From Bacillus sp. SM2101 (GTDB lineage Bacteria > Bacillota > Bacilli > Bacillales > SM2101): 58,727 nucleotides of DNA. Location of the stretch: positions 1 to 58,727 of the forward strand of contig NZ_JAEUFG010000026.1 of NCBI RefSeq assembly GCF_018588585.1, written 5' to 3'. The position numbers and the translations under genes are program-made. Positions 17,446-26,552 of this stretch are shown piece by piece; the first letter of the stretch is position 1; each line of letters opens with the position of its first letter. The notes beneath the pieces are model-generated. The model ran no database searches and had not been told where the DNA came from. It saw nothing but the letters and a program-made list of their open reading frames with translations.

Positions 17446-17994
17446 ATGAAAGATAAAGACTGTAAATGTAGGGTTGTTCCACCACCACCTCAAGGACCTC
17501 CAGGACCGCCGGGGAAACAGGGACCACAAGGACCAATAGGACCTCCAGGACCACCAGGGACCGGTTTATCTTATGGTGTTTTAAGGGATACTCAAGACCC
17601 ATTTGCTGTAAGTGACGGTAATCCAATTGTTCCACCACCTGGATATGATTCTCCAGGACCATTTAATAACACTACCCTCAATCAACTGATTGGTTCCATC
17701 ACTGTGCTAAATACTGGAGACTATGAAATTTCATTTACTGTAAATGCCTTAGACACTGGAGATGTTGGCTCCCTTGATTTTTTTATTGGAATAACAATTA
17801 ATGGTACACAACAGATGGATACAGAAATATTTGTAAACGATTCTAATCCTGAGCAAATCATACTTCCATTATCAAGAACCACTATTCGGATGTTAAATGC
17901 TAATGATGTAATTTCTACTGAACTGCAAACGACAGCAGCAGGACAATCCATAGTTTTCGTACGACCTTCCCTGCAGGTAATACAATTATCTTAG
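17446..17994 (+). CDS. Collagen-like spore-surface protein 1 (BclA-like architecture)
   Basis: The 182-aa product starts KDKDCKCRVVPPPP, continues with about eight Gly-X-Y triplets (GPPGPPGKQGPQGPIG), then has a strand-rich C-terminal domain of about 140 residues (residues 45-182) ending LQVIQLS. This resembles the jelly-roll tip of BclA-type exosporium glycoproteins. Trimer formation is expected from the triplets. ATG 17446 follows AGAAGGTG. The upstream block with CCATACATATATAGTAAAAC is nearly repeated before the gene at 21153 and contains a CATACATA box resembling a mother-cell sigma -10. The two N-terminal Cys may anchor it. Confidence 0.8.
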   Translation: MKDKDCKCRVVPPPPQGPPGPPGKQGPQGPIGPPGPPGTGLSYGVLRDTQDPFAVSDGNPIVPPPGYDSPGPFNNTTLNQLIGSITVLNTGDYEISFTVNALDTGDVGSLDFFIGITINGTQQMDTEIFVNDSNPEQIILPLSRTTIRMLNANDVISTELQTTAAGQSIVFVRPSLQVIQLS

Positions 17995-18287
17995 AGAAAC
18001 GAAGACTCCCAGTAGTTGACGATTTTTGTATATCATCGAATATAATATTCAATTCTAGTAAGCATAATACCAGCTATAGGTAGTTTGATTCGTAGACCTC
18101 ATCTATCGAAATATGTAAGCTCCATTCCAAGGATCTGGAATAGAGGCAGAGGTGAAAATGTATTTAAAGGACTTGTTTTTATTGTATGTACAATGATTAA
18201 AGCTGTGACTAATTACAAATATTAGTCCAAGCAAATATTAAAAAATATCATATAAATAAGTAGAATAATATTTTGGAGGTGAAAAAG

Positions 18288-18842
18288 ATGCATGATAAGG
18301 AGAAGGACTGTAAATGCAGGGTCGTTCCACCACCACCACAAGGACCTCCAGGAAAACAAGGACCACAAGGACCAATGGGACCACAGGGGCCAATGGGGAT
18401 TCCTGGGATTCCAGGTAGTGCATTAGGGTTTTGTGAAATTTTTAATATTAGCCAACAAATTACGACTCCAATGTCTGGTGACCTGGTGATGCTTCCTGAT
18501 CTCGGACCATGTGAAGGTTTTGCAACTACTATGCCTACAAATAATGAAATCATGATTCCTGCTACAGGTTTTTATCAAATCACATATAGTATTGATGTAT
18601 CACTAGGTCAAGGTGATATGCTTGTATTTAGAGTTTTGATTAATGGAAATGGTTTAAGTAAATCACAGTCTGTTTCGCAGAGTGATGGTGCTGGAATGAA
18701 TAGTTCACGTACTACAGTTTCAAGAACCATGCTTCAAGATCTTAATATGGGTGATACTATTGAAGTTGAGGTCGTAAACGCGACTTTAACAGGACAAAAT
18801 GGATACCTTTTCCCAGTTTTGGATATAATCAGATACACTTAA
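18288..18842 (+). CDS. Collagen-like spore-surface protein 2
   Basis: This 184-aa paralogue of the gene at 17446 has the same order: a short Cys-containing start (HDKEKDCKCRVVPPPP), about eight Gly-X-Y triplets (GPPGKQGPQGPMGPQGPMG), and a C-terminal strand-rich domain with NEIMIPATGFYQITYSIDVS and a final LDIIRYT. The ATG at 18288 has GGAGGTG six bases upstream; the in-frame TTG at 18273 overlaps that site and is unlikely. The C-terminal domain differs strongly from protein 1, so the tips may recognise different surfaces while sharing a common base. Confidence 0.8.
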   Translation: MHDKEKDCKCRVVPPPPQGPPGKQGPQGPMGPQGPMGIPGIPGSALGFCEIFNISQQITTPMSGDLVMLPDLGPCEGFATTMPTNNEIMIPATGFYQITYSIDVSLGQGDMLVFRVLINGNGLSKSQSVSQSDGAGMNSSRTTVSRTMLQDLNMGDTIEVEVVNATLTGQNGYLFPVLDIIRYT

Positions 18843-19087
18843 TTCTATGTCACTACATTTCAAAAAGAGAAGTAAACATAAGAAATGCCCTACTCTATCT
18901 AAAAAGTGGGGCTGCTTTAATGTCATCATGCCAGAATGTTTAGGCATCCTGATACAATTTTCTTGGGACTATGTATAACACATTCATTTTTTAGCTTGTA
19001 TAATATAATACCAATTATTATAATGATCGACACGTACTTGTAAGAATTAAAAATGCTGGTTCACATTTATTGTCTAAAATAGATAAT

Positions 19088-19429
19088 CTATACGATAGGT
19101 GGAGTATCACATACTGTATAGCTTTGGGTCAATGTCTGTCTCTTATCTGACACAGGGTAAATACACAGTGTAATAGCATTCCCATCTGTTACGTGTTCAA
19201 TTACATACTGTATACCAAAAGCCTCTTGTCCACCGACACTGGCTTGTAAGTCTACCATAGTATCAACCATGGCAACCCAATCCTTTTCTGGCACATTTAT
19301 TGTATCTGTTGTTAATATTATAGGGACAAATACTGACCCTTCCATACCATCACTTAATGTAAATTGACCAAGCTGACAATTACAAAATATTTCATTGTTT
19401 CCTTTCCCTTTGCACGAACAGTCAGACAC
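19088..19429 (-). CDS. Cys-rich hypothetical protein, possibly spore-surface
   Basis: The 113-aa product has a Cys-rich start (SDCSCKGKGNNEIFCNCQLG) followed by a strand-rich body (SVFVPIILTTDTINVP, IQYVIEHVTDGNAITLCIYP) with another Cys near the end. There is no signal peptide or membrane segment. The GTG start has only a weak ribosome binding site, so an unseen alternative start is possible. Cys clusters at the N-terminus recall the appendage-like and collagen-like neighbours, and it lies within the spore-surface region on the opposite strand. No family is recognised. Confidence 0.55.
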   Translation of the reverse strand: MSDCSCKGKGNNEIFCNCQLGQFTLSDGMEGSVFVPIILTTDTINVPEKDWVAMVDTMVDLQASVGGQEAFGIQYVIEHVTDGNAITLCIYPVSDKRQTLTQSYTVCDTPPIV

Positions 19430-19552
19430 AGAAATTCTACAGGTTTTAAGGCGTTATTAATTAGTGAATGCCTGACTACTTAAATGTGCAACTGACAACT
19501 GTCTACATTATACAAATGTCATTAGAAAACCATGGAAGGGAGGCCGTTAAAA

Positions 19553-19600
19553 TTGTCCCACTATACCGAGCGTCAGCATAAAGGTAGAAACTTGACATAA
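19553..19600 (+). pseudogene. Fragment related to the decayed ORF at 16799
   Basis: A TTG behind AAGGGAGG begins SHYTERQHKGRNLT and then stops. The YTERQHK motif and the upstream AGG(C/A)CG spacing match the start of the broken ORF at 16799 (DYTEQQHKIEE). It appears to be a short leftover of a second copy of the same gene. Confidence 0.4.
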
Positions 19601-19711
19601 TACTGTTTATAATCGCACTTATAACATTACGTGCAAAATCCTTTTCGACTTTCTCTATGTATATAACCTCCGAAAATTATTAAACGATTTCAAGAGAATT
19701 GGTGAATATCG

Positions 19712-20467
19712 CTAAGAACGTACAGTATCACAAGAGATTTGTAAAGGCACATCTTTGAACATAAGGAAAACAGTACAAATAATAACGGACTCATCATTTG
19801 CTATAGCTGTAAATACATTTCCATTATGATCTGTTACATCTACTTCTAGCTCTTTATTTGGATAGCCATTGAGGTTGTGTAAATTATTGTTATCTTTGTA
19901 TGTTGGCAAAGAAGGTAATAAGGTTTTAGCTATTGATAAATCAGATGAATAGTAAGGAACATTCTCGTCATGTAACTCTTTTTCTGAAACATTTTGTAAT
20001 ATAGCTTCTATTTTATAATCCATGTTTCTACTGCTGAATATAGGAATCTTAAATTTTTGTTCATTTTCATTTATTTGAATATTTAGCTTAGGAGAATTCA
20101 AGTTTTCCTCATGTTTTTCTTTTAGTAGTTTCTTAATTGTTATTTCTGTTCTAATCCCTTCGAGAGTTTGCTGGTGATAAATCAAATATGCGATCAAAAC
20201 AGAAGCGAATACACTAGAAACATTCTCTATTTTCCCTACTTCTAAATCAATATACTTTTCTACAAGTTCTGGTGATACAATCAAGATTATAATAGTTCCG
20301 AAGAGGAGATTAGTAATTATTAAACCTCTTCTATTGGATACGATTTGTTTTTTTATTTTTTTTTCAGATACTGTTTTATGAAATTCGTCATAATTATATA
20401 TTTTATATTGCCTAAAAATAAAAAAACAAATTAATAAACCTATTGCTAACGTATCTAATCCATTCAT
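19712..20467 (-). CDS. Hypothetical membrane protein, 251 aa
   Basis: The product has three hydrophobic segments in its first 100 residues (about 4-18, 50-68 and 84-98: LAIGLLICFFIF, LIITNLLFGTIIILIV, VFASVLIAYLIYH). About 150 soluble, strand-rich residues follow. A coiled or charged stretch (IKKLLKEKHEENLNS) links the two parts. GGTAGG precedes the ATG. No known family is recognised. The soluble domain has a mixed beta look and might be a sensor or binding domain facing the cytoplasm or outside; topology cannot be fixed here. Confidence 0.65.
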   Translation of the reverse strand: MNGLDTLAIGLLICFFIFRQYKIYNYDEFHKTVSEKKIKKQIVSNRRGLIITNLLFGTIIILIVSPELVEKYIDLEVGKIENVSSVFASVLIAYLIYHQQTLEGIRTEITIKKLLKEKHEENLNSPKLNIQINENEQKFKIPIFSSRNMDYKIEAILQNVSEKELHDENVPYYSSDLSIAKTLLPSLPTYKDNNNLHNLNGYPNKELEVDVTDHNGNVFTAIANDESVIICTVFLMFKDVPLQISCDTVRS

Positions 20468-20705
20468 TAAAACCTACCGTCCCTTACATGAATTTAAAAG
20501 TAAATTTATAACATAATAATAATCTATCATTTCTTATAATTTTGAACAATGAAAAAAATATGTTTGAACTAGTAATAATAGTTTGAAGTACAGTTTAACT
20601 AATAATCGAAACTTTGGGTAAAAGTGTGCAGACTAAAATCTTTTGCTAGTATTATTAACCGAATACATAACCATATGAGTATCATACGAAAGCGGGAACG
20701 TATTT

Positions 20706-20831
20706 ATGAACAATATATCAAATTCACACGCAACCAGATTCGGTGTCCTAGCCAAAATAGGCACAGAAACGATAATTCTACTGGACAAGCACAGTAAAAA
20801 AAACATCACATCGGTGCCAGGATATTTATAA
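20706..20831 (+). CDS. Possible remnant ORF, 41 aa
   Basis: The ORF MNNISNSHATRFGVLAKIGT... has codon use and GC content unlike the neighbouring genes and a weak Shine-Dalgarno sequence. The surrounding 20640-20990 stretch has the same foreign look but no long ORF. It is probably a relic of a mobile or phage region. The gap from 20468 to 21152 holds nothing else that I can support. Confidence 0.25.
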   Translation: MNNISNSHATRFGVLAKIGTETIILLDKHSKKNITSVPGYL

Positions 20832-21152
20832 CTTAGTTGAAAGAATGTAAAGCTTGTGAAAGTACTCGCTCAAATTAACGGATGCGTTTCAATATTGACC
20901 TTCAATGGAAAAGATGAAAGATATACCAGCCTGAACTCTTGAACTGTAGATTGGTGGTCTATTTTCAAGATATAAGGCCAATCCTCTGGGAATTGTCTAC
21001 TGTCTGACCGTGAGTGTCGAGAACACTTGCGGTTTTTTATTGTTGTCATAGTCTTCTATACATTTTTGGCACATGATATATGTTAGTCCAATCTTCTATA
21101 GAAATTAACCATACATATAAAGTAAAACAATTATAGAAGGTGAAAATCACTA

Positions 21153-21665
21153 ATGAAAGACAAAGATTGTAAATGCAAAGTTGTTCCACCACCACCCAAA
21201 GGGCCACCTGGTCCACCGGGGAAACAAGGACCTCAAGGGCCTCCGGGGCCACCTGGTAATATCCTAGGAGTATGCCAAATTGAAGGGGTTCAAGAGGAAA
21301 CAGCATCACCAGGTCAAGGTGTTACATTTGGTGCTCCAGGGCCTTGTATAGGTTTATCAACTGCAGATAACAACAATGCCATTCGACTTTCTGATATAGG
21401 CATATATGAAATCTCATTTGAGGCAAATTGTACTTTAAACGCAACTAGTGAACTTTTTTTTCAATTTAATTCGGACGTAGTAGGGCCCATTGGATCAGAC
21501 ATTATGCTAGACCCTGATCCTTCTGCATCGGAAGTATATCCAGTTTCAAAATCTTTTCTTTATCAAAGTAGTGCCATGAATGAATTGATTTCAGTCTCAA
21601 CACCTGTTGCTGATGCCGCACCTAGTTACGAAGGACATATTTTACATGTCATTAGACTTACTTAA
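21153..21665 (+). CDS. Collagen-like spore-surface protein 3
   Basis: The 170-aa product starts KDKDCKCKVVPPPPKGPP, has about seven Gly-X-Y triplets (GKQGPQGPPGPPG) and a C-terminal strand-rich domain ending HILHVIRLT, the pattern of BclA-like jelly-roll tips. The upstream 65 bases (TTCTATAG, ACCATACATA, AGTAAAACAATT, AGAAGGTG) almost repeat those of collagen-like gene 1, so these two genes should be co-regulated, probably by a mother-cell sigma factor. A terminator follows at 21706. Confidence 0.8.
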   Translation: MKDKDCKCKVVPPPPKGPPGPPGKQGPQGPPGPPGNILGVCQIEGVQEETASPGQGVTFGAPGPCIGLSTADNNNAIRLSDIGIYEISFEANCTLNATSELFFQFNSDVVGPIGSDIMLDPDPSASEVYPVSKSFLYQSSAMNELISVSTPVADAAPSYEGHILHVIRLT

Positions 21666-21705
21666 TGTGTCAAACCGTAAATAATTCGAATTTATTGGTT
21701 AAAAT

Positions 21706-21733
21706 AAAAAGGCTGGTATCCAGTCTTTTATTA
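21706..21733 (+). terminator. Intrinsic terminator
   Basis: AAAAGGCTGG and CCAGTCTTTT form a short-loop stem after the third collagen-like gene, ending in a T-rich run. Confidence 0.65.
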
Positions 21734-21734
21734 T

Positions 21735-21896
21735 GGCTGTTTTCGCATTGATTGTTGCTTTTTGTTCAAAGATATAAGCACGTAAACATATAGCGTTCGT
21801 GGCATCTTTTCTACTTAAACAATTATTGAGCACTCCTAAAACTCGTCAAACTGTCCACTTTTAATAAAAATAGCAACAAAGTTTACGAAAAGAGCC
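21735..21896 (+). repeat. Dispersed MITE-like repeat, copy A
   Basis: It starts GGCTGTTTTCGCATTGATTG and ends CAACAAAGTTTACGAAAAGAGCC. The ends form an imperfect inverted repeat (AGGCT(G/C)TTTTCG). An internal GTTCGTGGCATCTTTTCT is shared with other copies. It lies directly upstream of a truncated hydrolase gene. Confidence 0.65.
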
Positions 21897-21939
21897 TTTA
21901 TTATTTATACTAATGCATACAAAATTCAATTCTTGTTTA

Positions 21940-22249
21940 CATCATGGGAACTTAATTGCAAGTGGACAATCAACATGGACTTTAATTGATGCTAAACATG
22001 TTTACCCAACCTTCTATATGTATTTTGGGAGAAAAAGATAGTTCTTGTTTTATTGTGGAACGCTTTGATAAATTGAAAAACAATCAAAATCTTATATTAA
22101 AAGTGGTTGATGGTGGAAATCATAGTTTAGAGCTTGAAAAAAATCCTATAAAATTCATTGAAATATTAAAAAGTGTAACTTCTGATATAAATGAGTTTTT
22201 CATATTACGCCTATGGAGGAATAAGGACCTTAGAAAGTCATATCACTGA
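21940..22249 (+). pseudogene. Truncated, frameshifted alpha/beta-hydrolase remnant
   Basis: The last 75 residues of the ORF contain PSICILGEKDSS and VVDGGNHSLELEKNPIKFIE. These match the acidic and His members of the catalytic triad in small alpha/beta hydrolases. The N-terminal nucleophile region is missing. A stretch in another frame just upstream (LIASGQSTWTLIDAKHVYP) appears to belong to the same gene, implying a frameshift near 22005. A MITE-like repeat sits immediately before it. It is probably nonfunctional. Confidence 0.55.
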
Positions 22250-22260
22250 TATGGCTTTTT
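22234..22260 (+). terminator. Intrinsic terminator
   Basis: AAAGTCATAT pairs with ATATGGCTTT followed by T residues, at the very end of the hydrolase remnant. Confidence 0.55.
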
Positions 22261-22546
22261 GTTCGAATTTATATTTTAAGACAATTAACTGTACACGGTA
22301 GATCTGTGTTAACCAGATAGGGTGAGGTATATTAACTTTACTACGAATGGTTTCAGATTTACCCATAATACTTTAAAAAAATATCCAAAATTCTATCCAT
22401 TCTGAGGTGGATTAGAGCTAATGCTAGTATCAAGGTTCAAATAGAAAAGAGAAGAATGAAATAGTATGAAAAATGAGTAGTTTTTTACTTCCCTTATATA
22501 CAATTATTGGTATAATATTAGAGGAGTTTTAAGGGGGAGAAATAAT

Positions 22547-23179
22547 ATGAAAAGAACACTATTATTATCATTTGTTGTATTCCTAACTATATTTGTTTCG
22601 GCATGTAGTCAAGAAAAAGCAAGTGATGGAAAAGAAATTGAGTCGGGAGAAATTTCAAAAGATGTTGAGAAAGAAAATGAAGCAGAGTCAATTGAAGTAG
22701 ATAAAGGGTTGTTAAATGTTGAAGTAACTCTACCAAACTCGTTTTTTGAGGGAGAAAACATGGACAGTATAACGGCTCAAGCAAAAGAAGATGGCATAAA
22801 AGATGTCATACAAAATGATGACGGTACTATTACTTATGTAATGTCAAAGTCTAAGCATAAAGAAATGATGGATGAAATAAAAGATAGTATACTTACGACC
22901 GTCGAAGATTACAAAAATAATGGAGACTTTCCTTCAATTAAAGATGTAATACATAATGATTCATTTTCAGAATTTACATTAGTAGTAGATCAAGAAAAAT
23001 ACGAGAACAGTTTTGATAGTTTTGCTCAACTTGGATTAGGAATGTCAGGTATGTACTATCAACTATTTAATGGTGTTGATCCACAAAATTATGTTGTAAC
23101 GATCTTTGTTAAAAATGATGCCACTGGTGATTTATTTAAAACGGTTGTTTACCCAGATGCTTTGGACGAAACAGAATAA
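22547..23179 (+). CDS. Lipoprotein of unknown function, 210 aa
   Basis: The product has a lipoprotein signal peptide (MKRTLLLSFVVFLTIF, then VSAC as lipobox with Cys at about residue 20), an acidic Glu/Lys-rich linker, and a soluble domain with LLNVEVTLPNSFFEG and a later Ile/Val-rich region. It should be anchored to the outer face of the membrane. AGGGGGAG precedes the ATG and a terminator follows, so it is a single-gene unit. No binding motif is recognised. Confidence 0.75.
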   Translation: MKRTLLLSFVVFLTIFVSACSQEKASDGKEIESGEISKDVEKENEAESIEVDKGLLNVEVTLPNSFFEGENMDSITAQAKEDGIKDVIQNDDGTITYVMSKSKHKEMMDEIKDSILTTVEDYKNNGDFPSIKDVIHNDSFSEFTLVVDQEKYENSFDSFAQLGLGMSGMYYQLFNGVDPQNYVVTIFVKNDATGDLFKTVVYPDALDETE

Positions 23180-23193
23180 TGATTAACTGTTAT

Positions 23194-23225
23194 AAAAAAG
23201 CGCTCTTATTGAGTGCTTTTTTTTT
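23194..23225 (+). terminator. Intrinsic terminator
   Basis: AGCGCTC and GAGTGCT pair around TTATT, followed by eight or more T. An A-tract precedes it, so it may serve both strands. Confidence 0.75.
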
Positions 23226-23295
23226 GCTTTGCAAGATAAATTATATTAACTGAGAAGGAGTTGTGCTAAAGAAAAAATAATAGAGTTTATTGATA

Positions 23296-23550
23296 CTAAT
23301 TGGAAATGCCACCTTGTTCATTTTTTTCTTTTTCCCTTTCTTCTAAATATCTCTCATATGCTTCTTTTACTCTATCCGTTTTAGGTGCTATTTTTAAAAG
23401 TCTCTTGTTGAGATCGTTAAGTAAGTACAGACTTCTAAATAAGCAACCAAGAACGATACCCGAAACGATAATCATAGCAAATGGACCAGTTATAAAGAAT
23501 AAAAGAGAGCTTAAGATAGTAGCTGCAATTATTGTTAATAACAAAATCAC
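23296..23550 (-). CDS. Small membrane protein, 84 aa
   Basis: The product has two predicted transmembrane helices (LLLTIIAATILSSLLFFI and FAMIIVSGIVLGCLF) followed by a charged cytosolic tail (DRVKEAYERYLEEREKEK). The GTG start has AGGGGG eight bases upstream. The opposite-strand ORF covering the same bases has an unnatural composition and no ribosome binding site, so I prefer this one. No family is recognised. Confidence 0.65.
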   Translation of the reverse strand: MILLLTIIAATILSSLLFFITGPFAMIIVSGIVLGCLFRSLYLLNDLNKRLLKIAPKTDRVKEAYERYLEEREKEKNEQGGISN

Positions 23551-23886
23551 ATTAATAACCCCCTTATGATTCTATAATTATACACTAAACGAAAGGAGGA
23601 GATGTAATATTCAAAATAAGCAAACAGATTCCACCTTAAGTCGATGATTAACAGTTCGAAATATATACGGGGTAGATGGACCTTTAACGGTAAGCAAAAC
23701 AAGTATAATAGTAACACCCTTCATTATTTAAATGCGATATGGCTCAATAAAACAACTAGCTGATTACATTCACTTTACGGTAGTTATATAGCTTTCAAAA
23801 AGAATGTGCCCCATTTTGTAGCAATTTGGAATTGTTATATACACAGTGAGCACATAAATGATATTTCATTACAATATATTTAGGTT
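23551..23886. other. Intergenic region, nothing clear
   Basis: I see no convincing ORF, RNA gene or repeat in this AT-rich gap between a small membrane protein and the P-domain gene, both on the minus strand. Confidence 0.35.
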
Positions 23887-24462
23887 TTATTGAGGTGTAC
23901 AATTACTAGTAGTAATCGTTAAATCCCAGCCTCCTGCAATATTACCTGAATCGTCAGGGAATGCATCAAAAACGAAAAGACTCCAAATGCCGTTAGGATT
24001 TGAAAAATTAAACGTACTTAACATTGAACCGAAAGATTGATTAGTAGGCGCTGGTGGTGGTAATGGTACTAGTTCACCTAAATAATTTGATGGTTGAAAT
24101 GTACCAGTGGTAAGTGGCAAAAAGAGTGGAATGATGCTTGATCCCATATCATCAAAAGTAAGGGTTATATCGTCCACTTTACCAAATCCAGCTCCTGCCA
24201 TAATTGTGGCATTTCTACCATCAGGAGCAACTAATAATATGATAAGGTCACCAACAAAGGTGTGACTTAAGTTATTAATGGATACAACTACTTTCACAAT
24301 TTTGTCTGTAAATCCAGAGACGCATATATTTGACGGATAAGGAGTAGCTGTTCCTTCTTCTGGAATTTGTATAGGCGTGGAATTTCGAAATTTTTTTGTG
24401 GTAAAAACGCAATTTGATTTTGGCGCAATTCTACAACGGTATATAGGTGGTATTTTTGACAT
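23887..24462 (-). CDS. P-domain (proprotein convertase P/Homo B-like) protein
   Basis: The 191-aa product matches the P-domain found at the C-terminus of subtilisin-like proteases. It has VVVSINNLSHTFVGDLIILL, then APDGRNATIMAGAGFGKVDD, LTFDDMGSS, and a final NPNGIWSLFVFDAFPDDSG with GGWDLTI. Here it stands without a protease domain and without a signal peptide. The first 25 residues include Cys (RCRIAPKSNCVF). GAAGGTGA precedes the ATG. Free P-domain proteins of this kind occur in spore-formers. A structural or binding role on the spore is likely but inferred. Confidence 0.8.
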   Translation of the reverse strand: MSKIPPIYRCRIAPKSNCVFTTKKFRNSTPIQIPEEGTATPYPSNICVSGFTDKIVKVVVSINNLSHTFVGDLIILLVAPDGRNATIMAGAGFGKVDDITLTFDDMGSSIIPLFLPLTTGTFQPSNYLGELVPLPPPAPTNQSFGSMLSTFNFSNPNGIWSLFVFDAFPDDSGNIAGGWDLTITTSNCTPQ

Positions 24463-24875
24463 GAGTTCACCTTCTAAAGGTATTTATTATTATACAATGG
24501 TTAAATAACAGCAGTTGTATAGGTTGCTATCCTTATGAAGGAGTGGAATTTTTCAAAAGTAAGAAGTTGTACATTTGTCAATGTGGAAAGAGCCTGCTAG
24601 TGGGAAATATATACTGCAATATAGATGAGAGCATAAAATTGTTTGTAGCTAATCGAGCAGTTTTTGCGGAAGAATGATGAGGTAACATCGCTTTTAAGTA
24701 ACAAGAGTATCAAGTTAAAGAAAGTTGACTAACTAATTATTTAAATGGATAGATAGTCATTGTTAAGTTGACTTGAATTTTATTAATTGCTTATATGAAG
24801 GTTGCTAATTATACTCTGTGGAAAGTGGTCTTGAGAGTTATTGATACTTGTATATAAGATTTATTATATATACAT
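24463..24875. other. Intergenic region, nothing clear
   Basis: This AT-rich gap between the P-domain gene and the frameshifted appendage-like gene has no coding-looking ORF, repeat or terminator that I can support. Confidence 0.35.
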
Positions 24876-25515
24876 TTAAACACAGTCTTGTAAAATATAG
24901 ATTTGACTAAGCCAGCTGTCCATTAATAGGTGTAGGGACTTCCTCCTAGTAAGATCATAGCGGTGGATTCGAAGTGATACATCTTTCAATGATATCAAAT
25001 ATGAGTTGCCTAAACAATTCTGTCCTGCATCCTCGGAACATATTACTCTTATCTTTGAAACATTTGCAAATAAAATAGAATTATCAGCGGTATTCGGACG
25101 ATTTGGTGCAGGGATATTAATAGGGGGTTCCATATTATTTGCAGTGATAATTGCAGTTGCTCCACATTCAGAGTCAAAAGGCTACATTAATATTCCCGAA
25201 AAGAGGGAGACCGTTTTTCGATGTGAACATGTCAATTGATTCATTACATGCTAAACTATAATCGTGTCCATTAAAGAACCGTTCAATAACAGGGCAATCA
25301 CAACAATTCCCCCTAGAGCCATCAACGGTAACAGGACAACCACAACAAGCAGACTGTTCTTTAATGATGGTCTCATTGATGCCCAGCCTATTCCCGCAAC
25401 ATGACGAAGCTTTATTTGCGCTCAATTTTTCCTCTGCCTTGTACAAATTTCTGCAATAAAATATGTTTGTATTATTATGGATAGGCACAGTTGTATATTT
25501 TGAAGGATTCATCAA
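24876..25515 (-). pseudogene. Frameshifted Ena-like/Cys-rich spore-surface gene
   Basis: The first frame (from 25515) has a Cys-rich start with SSCCGN, SACCGCPVTVDGS and GNCCDCPVIERFF, then ends at GNINVAF. The second frame continues without a gap as DSECGATAIITANNMEPP and FANVSKIRVICSEDAGQNC. Together they look like one beta-sandwich domain whose halves were split by a one-base shift near 25175-25185. The CC-plus-Cys start and strand pattern recall Ena-type subunits and the gene at 13808. No good Shine-Dalgarno sequence precedes the start. The gene is probably broken, or the shift is an assembly error. Confidence 0.5.
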
Positions 25516-25580
25516 TGAATTATAGATTGTAAAATGTTATCGTTAGTAAGATAAATGATAGTTACAACATTAAAAGGTTT

Positions 25581-26552
25581 TTATAGTGTCTTCTCCTGCT
25601 CATAAAAATTTACGACAGCTTTTGCCATATCGTATATTTGTTTCTTTAAACTGTTAGGATGTATAATTTTTATTTGATCTCCGAAGCCTAAAATATACTC
25701 TTTAGCTTCTTGTTCTGCATCAAAGCTAAGTTTTACTGGTATCCAACCATTTTCTAAAGGAGTTTCTACCTGTAAAATTTGTACAAAACGTCCAGGAAAC
25801 TTTATTCTTTGAATAATATGAGGTGATACTTCGACATTCACCTCGTATCTCGGTAAGCTGTTAATAAATTCTGTTGTTGAAGATCTCCAAAAGTGCGCCA
25901 GGTTAAAGTCATTAGGTCGGTCAAATTCTTCCTTAGTTAGTGCTGCAGACTGCATTCGTGAAGCACGGTAGTTTCTGAATTTTCCATTTGAGTGCGCAAC
26001 TAAATACCACGTACTCCCTTTAGCGACTAAACCTAATGGGTTTACAATTCGTTCAACACATTGTCCATCTGCACGTTCATATTTAATGTGAAGTTTCTTT
26101 TCATCCCATATCGCTTGTTGCATAGTTTTAAAAGACTCAATTTTTTCAGTTGACTGCCGCCATGTACTAGTATCTACATGGATACGGTTCCAAATATCAT
26201 TCGTATTTTGTTCATAGGTACTAGGAACAGATGCAAGGATTTTTTGCCGTGCTTCATGCCAATCTTTTGCTAAACCTAGGTCAGTAAGCAACTGAAGTGA
26301 TGGAGAAATTAACAATGACATTATTTCATTGTGCTTCAAACCAGTTAAATTTGTCTTGTATTTATCAAGTAATGTCCAGCCCCCTGATTTACCACGTTCC
26401 GCAATTACAGGAATTCCCGATATACTTAATGCTTCCATATCACGATGAATCGTGCGTTCTGATACTTCTAATTCCTGGGCTAATTGTTTAGTTGTTAGTT
26501 TTCCCTTATTTTGTAACAACAGTAAAATGGAAATCAATCTATCTGCACGCAT
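25581..26552 (-). CDS. HTH/WYL-domain transcriptional regulator (YafY-like)
   Basis: The 323-aa product has an N-terminal winged helix (RLISILLLLQNKGKLTTKQL, then ELEVSERTIHRDMEALSISG) and a WYL-type middle domain (LVAKGSTWYLVAHSNGKFRNYRASRM), where the WYL pattern appears as TWYLVA. AGGGGG precedes the ATG. It is divergent from the short-chain dehydrogenase gene with about 100 bases between the two starts. It most likely controls that gene in response to a ligand or DNA signal. Confidence 0.85.
   Translation of the reverse strand: MRADRLISILLLLQNKGKLTTKQLAQELEVSERTIHRDMEALSISGIPVIAERGKSGGWTLLDKYKTNLTGLKHNEIMSLLISPSLQLLTDLGLAKDWHEARQKILASVPSTYEQNTNDIWNRIHVDTSTWRQSTEKIESFKTMQQAIWDEKKLHIKYERADGQCVERIVNPLGLVAKGSTWYLVAHSNGKFRNYRASRMQSAALTKEEFDRPNDFNLAHFWRSSTTEFINSLPRYEVNVEVSPHIIQRIKFPGRFVQILQVETPLENGWIPVKLSFDAEQEAKEYILGFGDQIKIIHPNSLKKQIYDMAKAVVNFYEQEKTL

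Noticed and set aside
18248-18553. Minus-strand Gly/Pro-rich ORF opposite collagen-like gene 2
   Set aside because: It is a shadow of the collagen repeats on the other strand, since Gly-Pro codons read in reverse also give Gly/Pro. It has no ribosome binding site.
23300-23569. 89-aa plus-strand ORF opposite the small membrane protein
   Set aside because: The minus-strand ORF has a better ribosome binding site and a sensible two-helix membrane topology; this one is its shadow.
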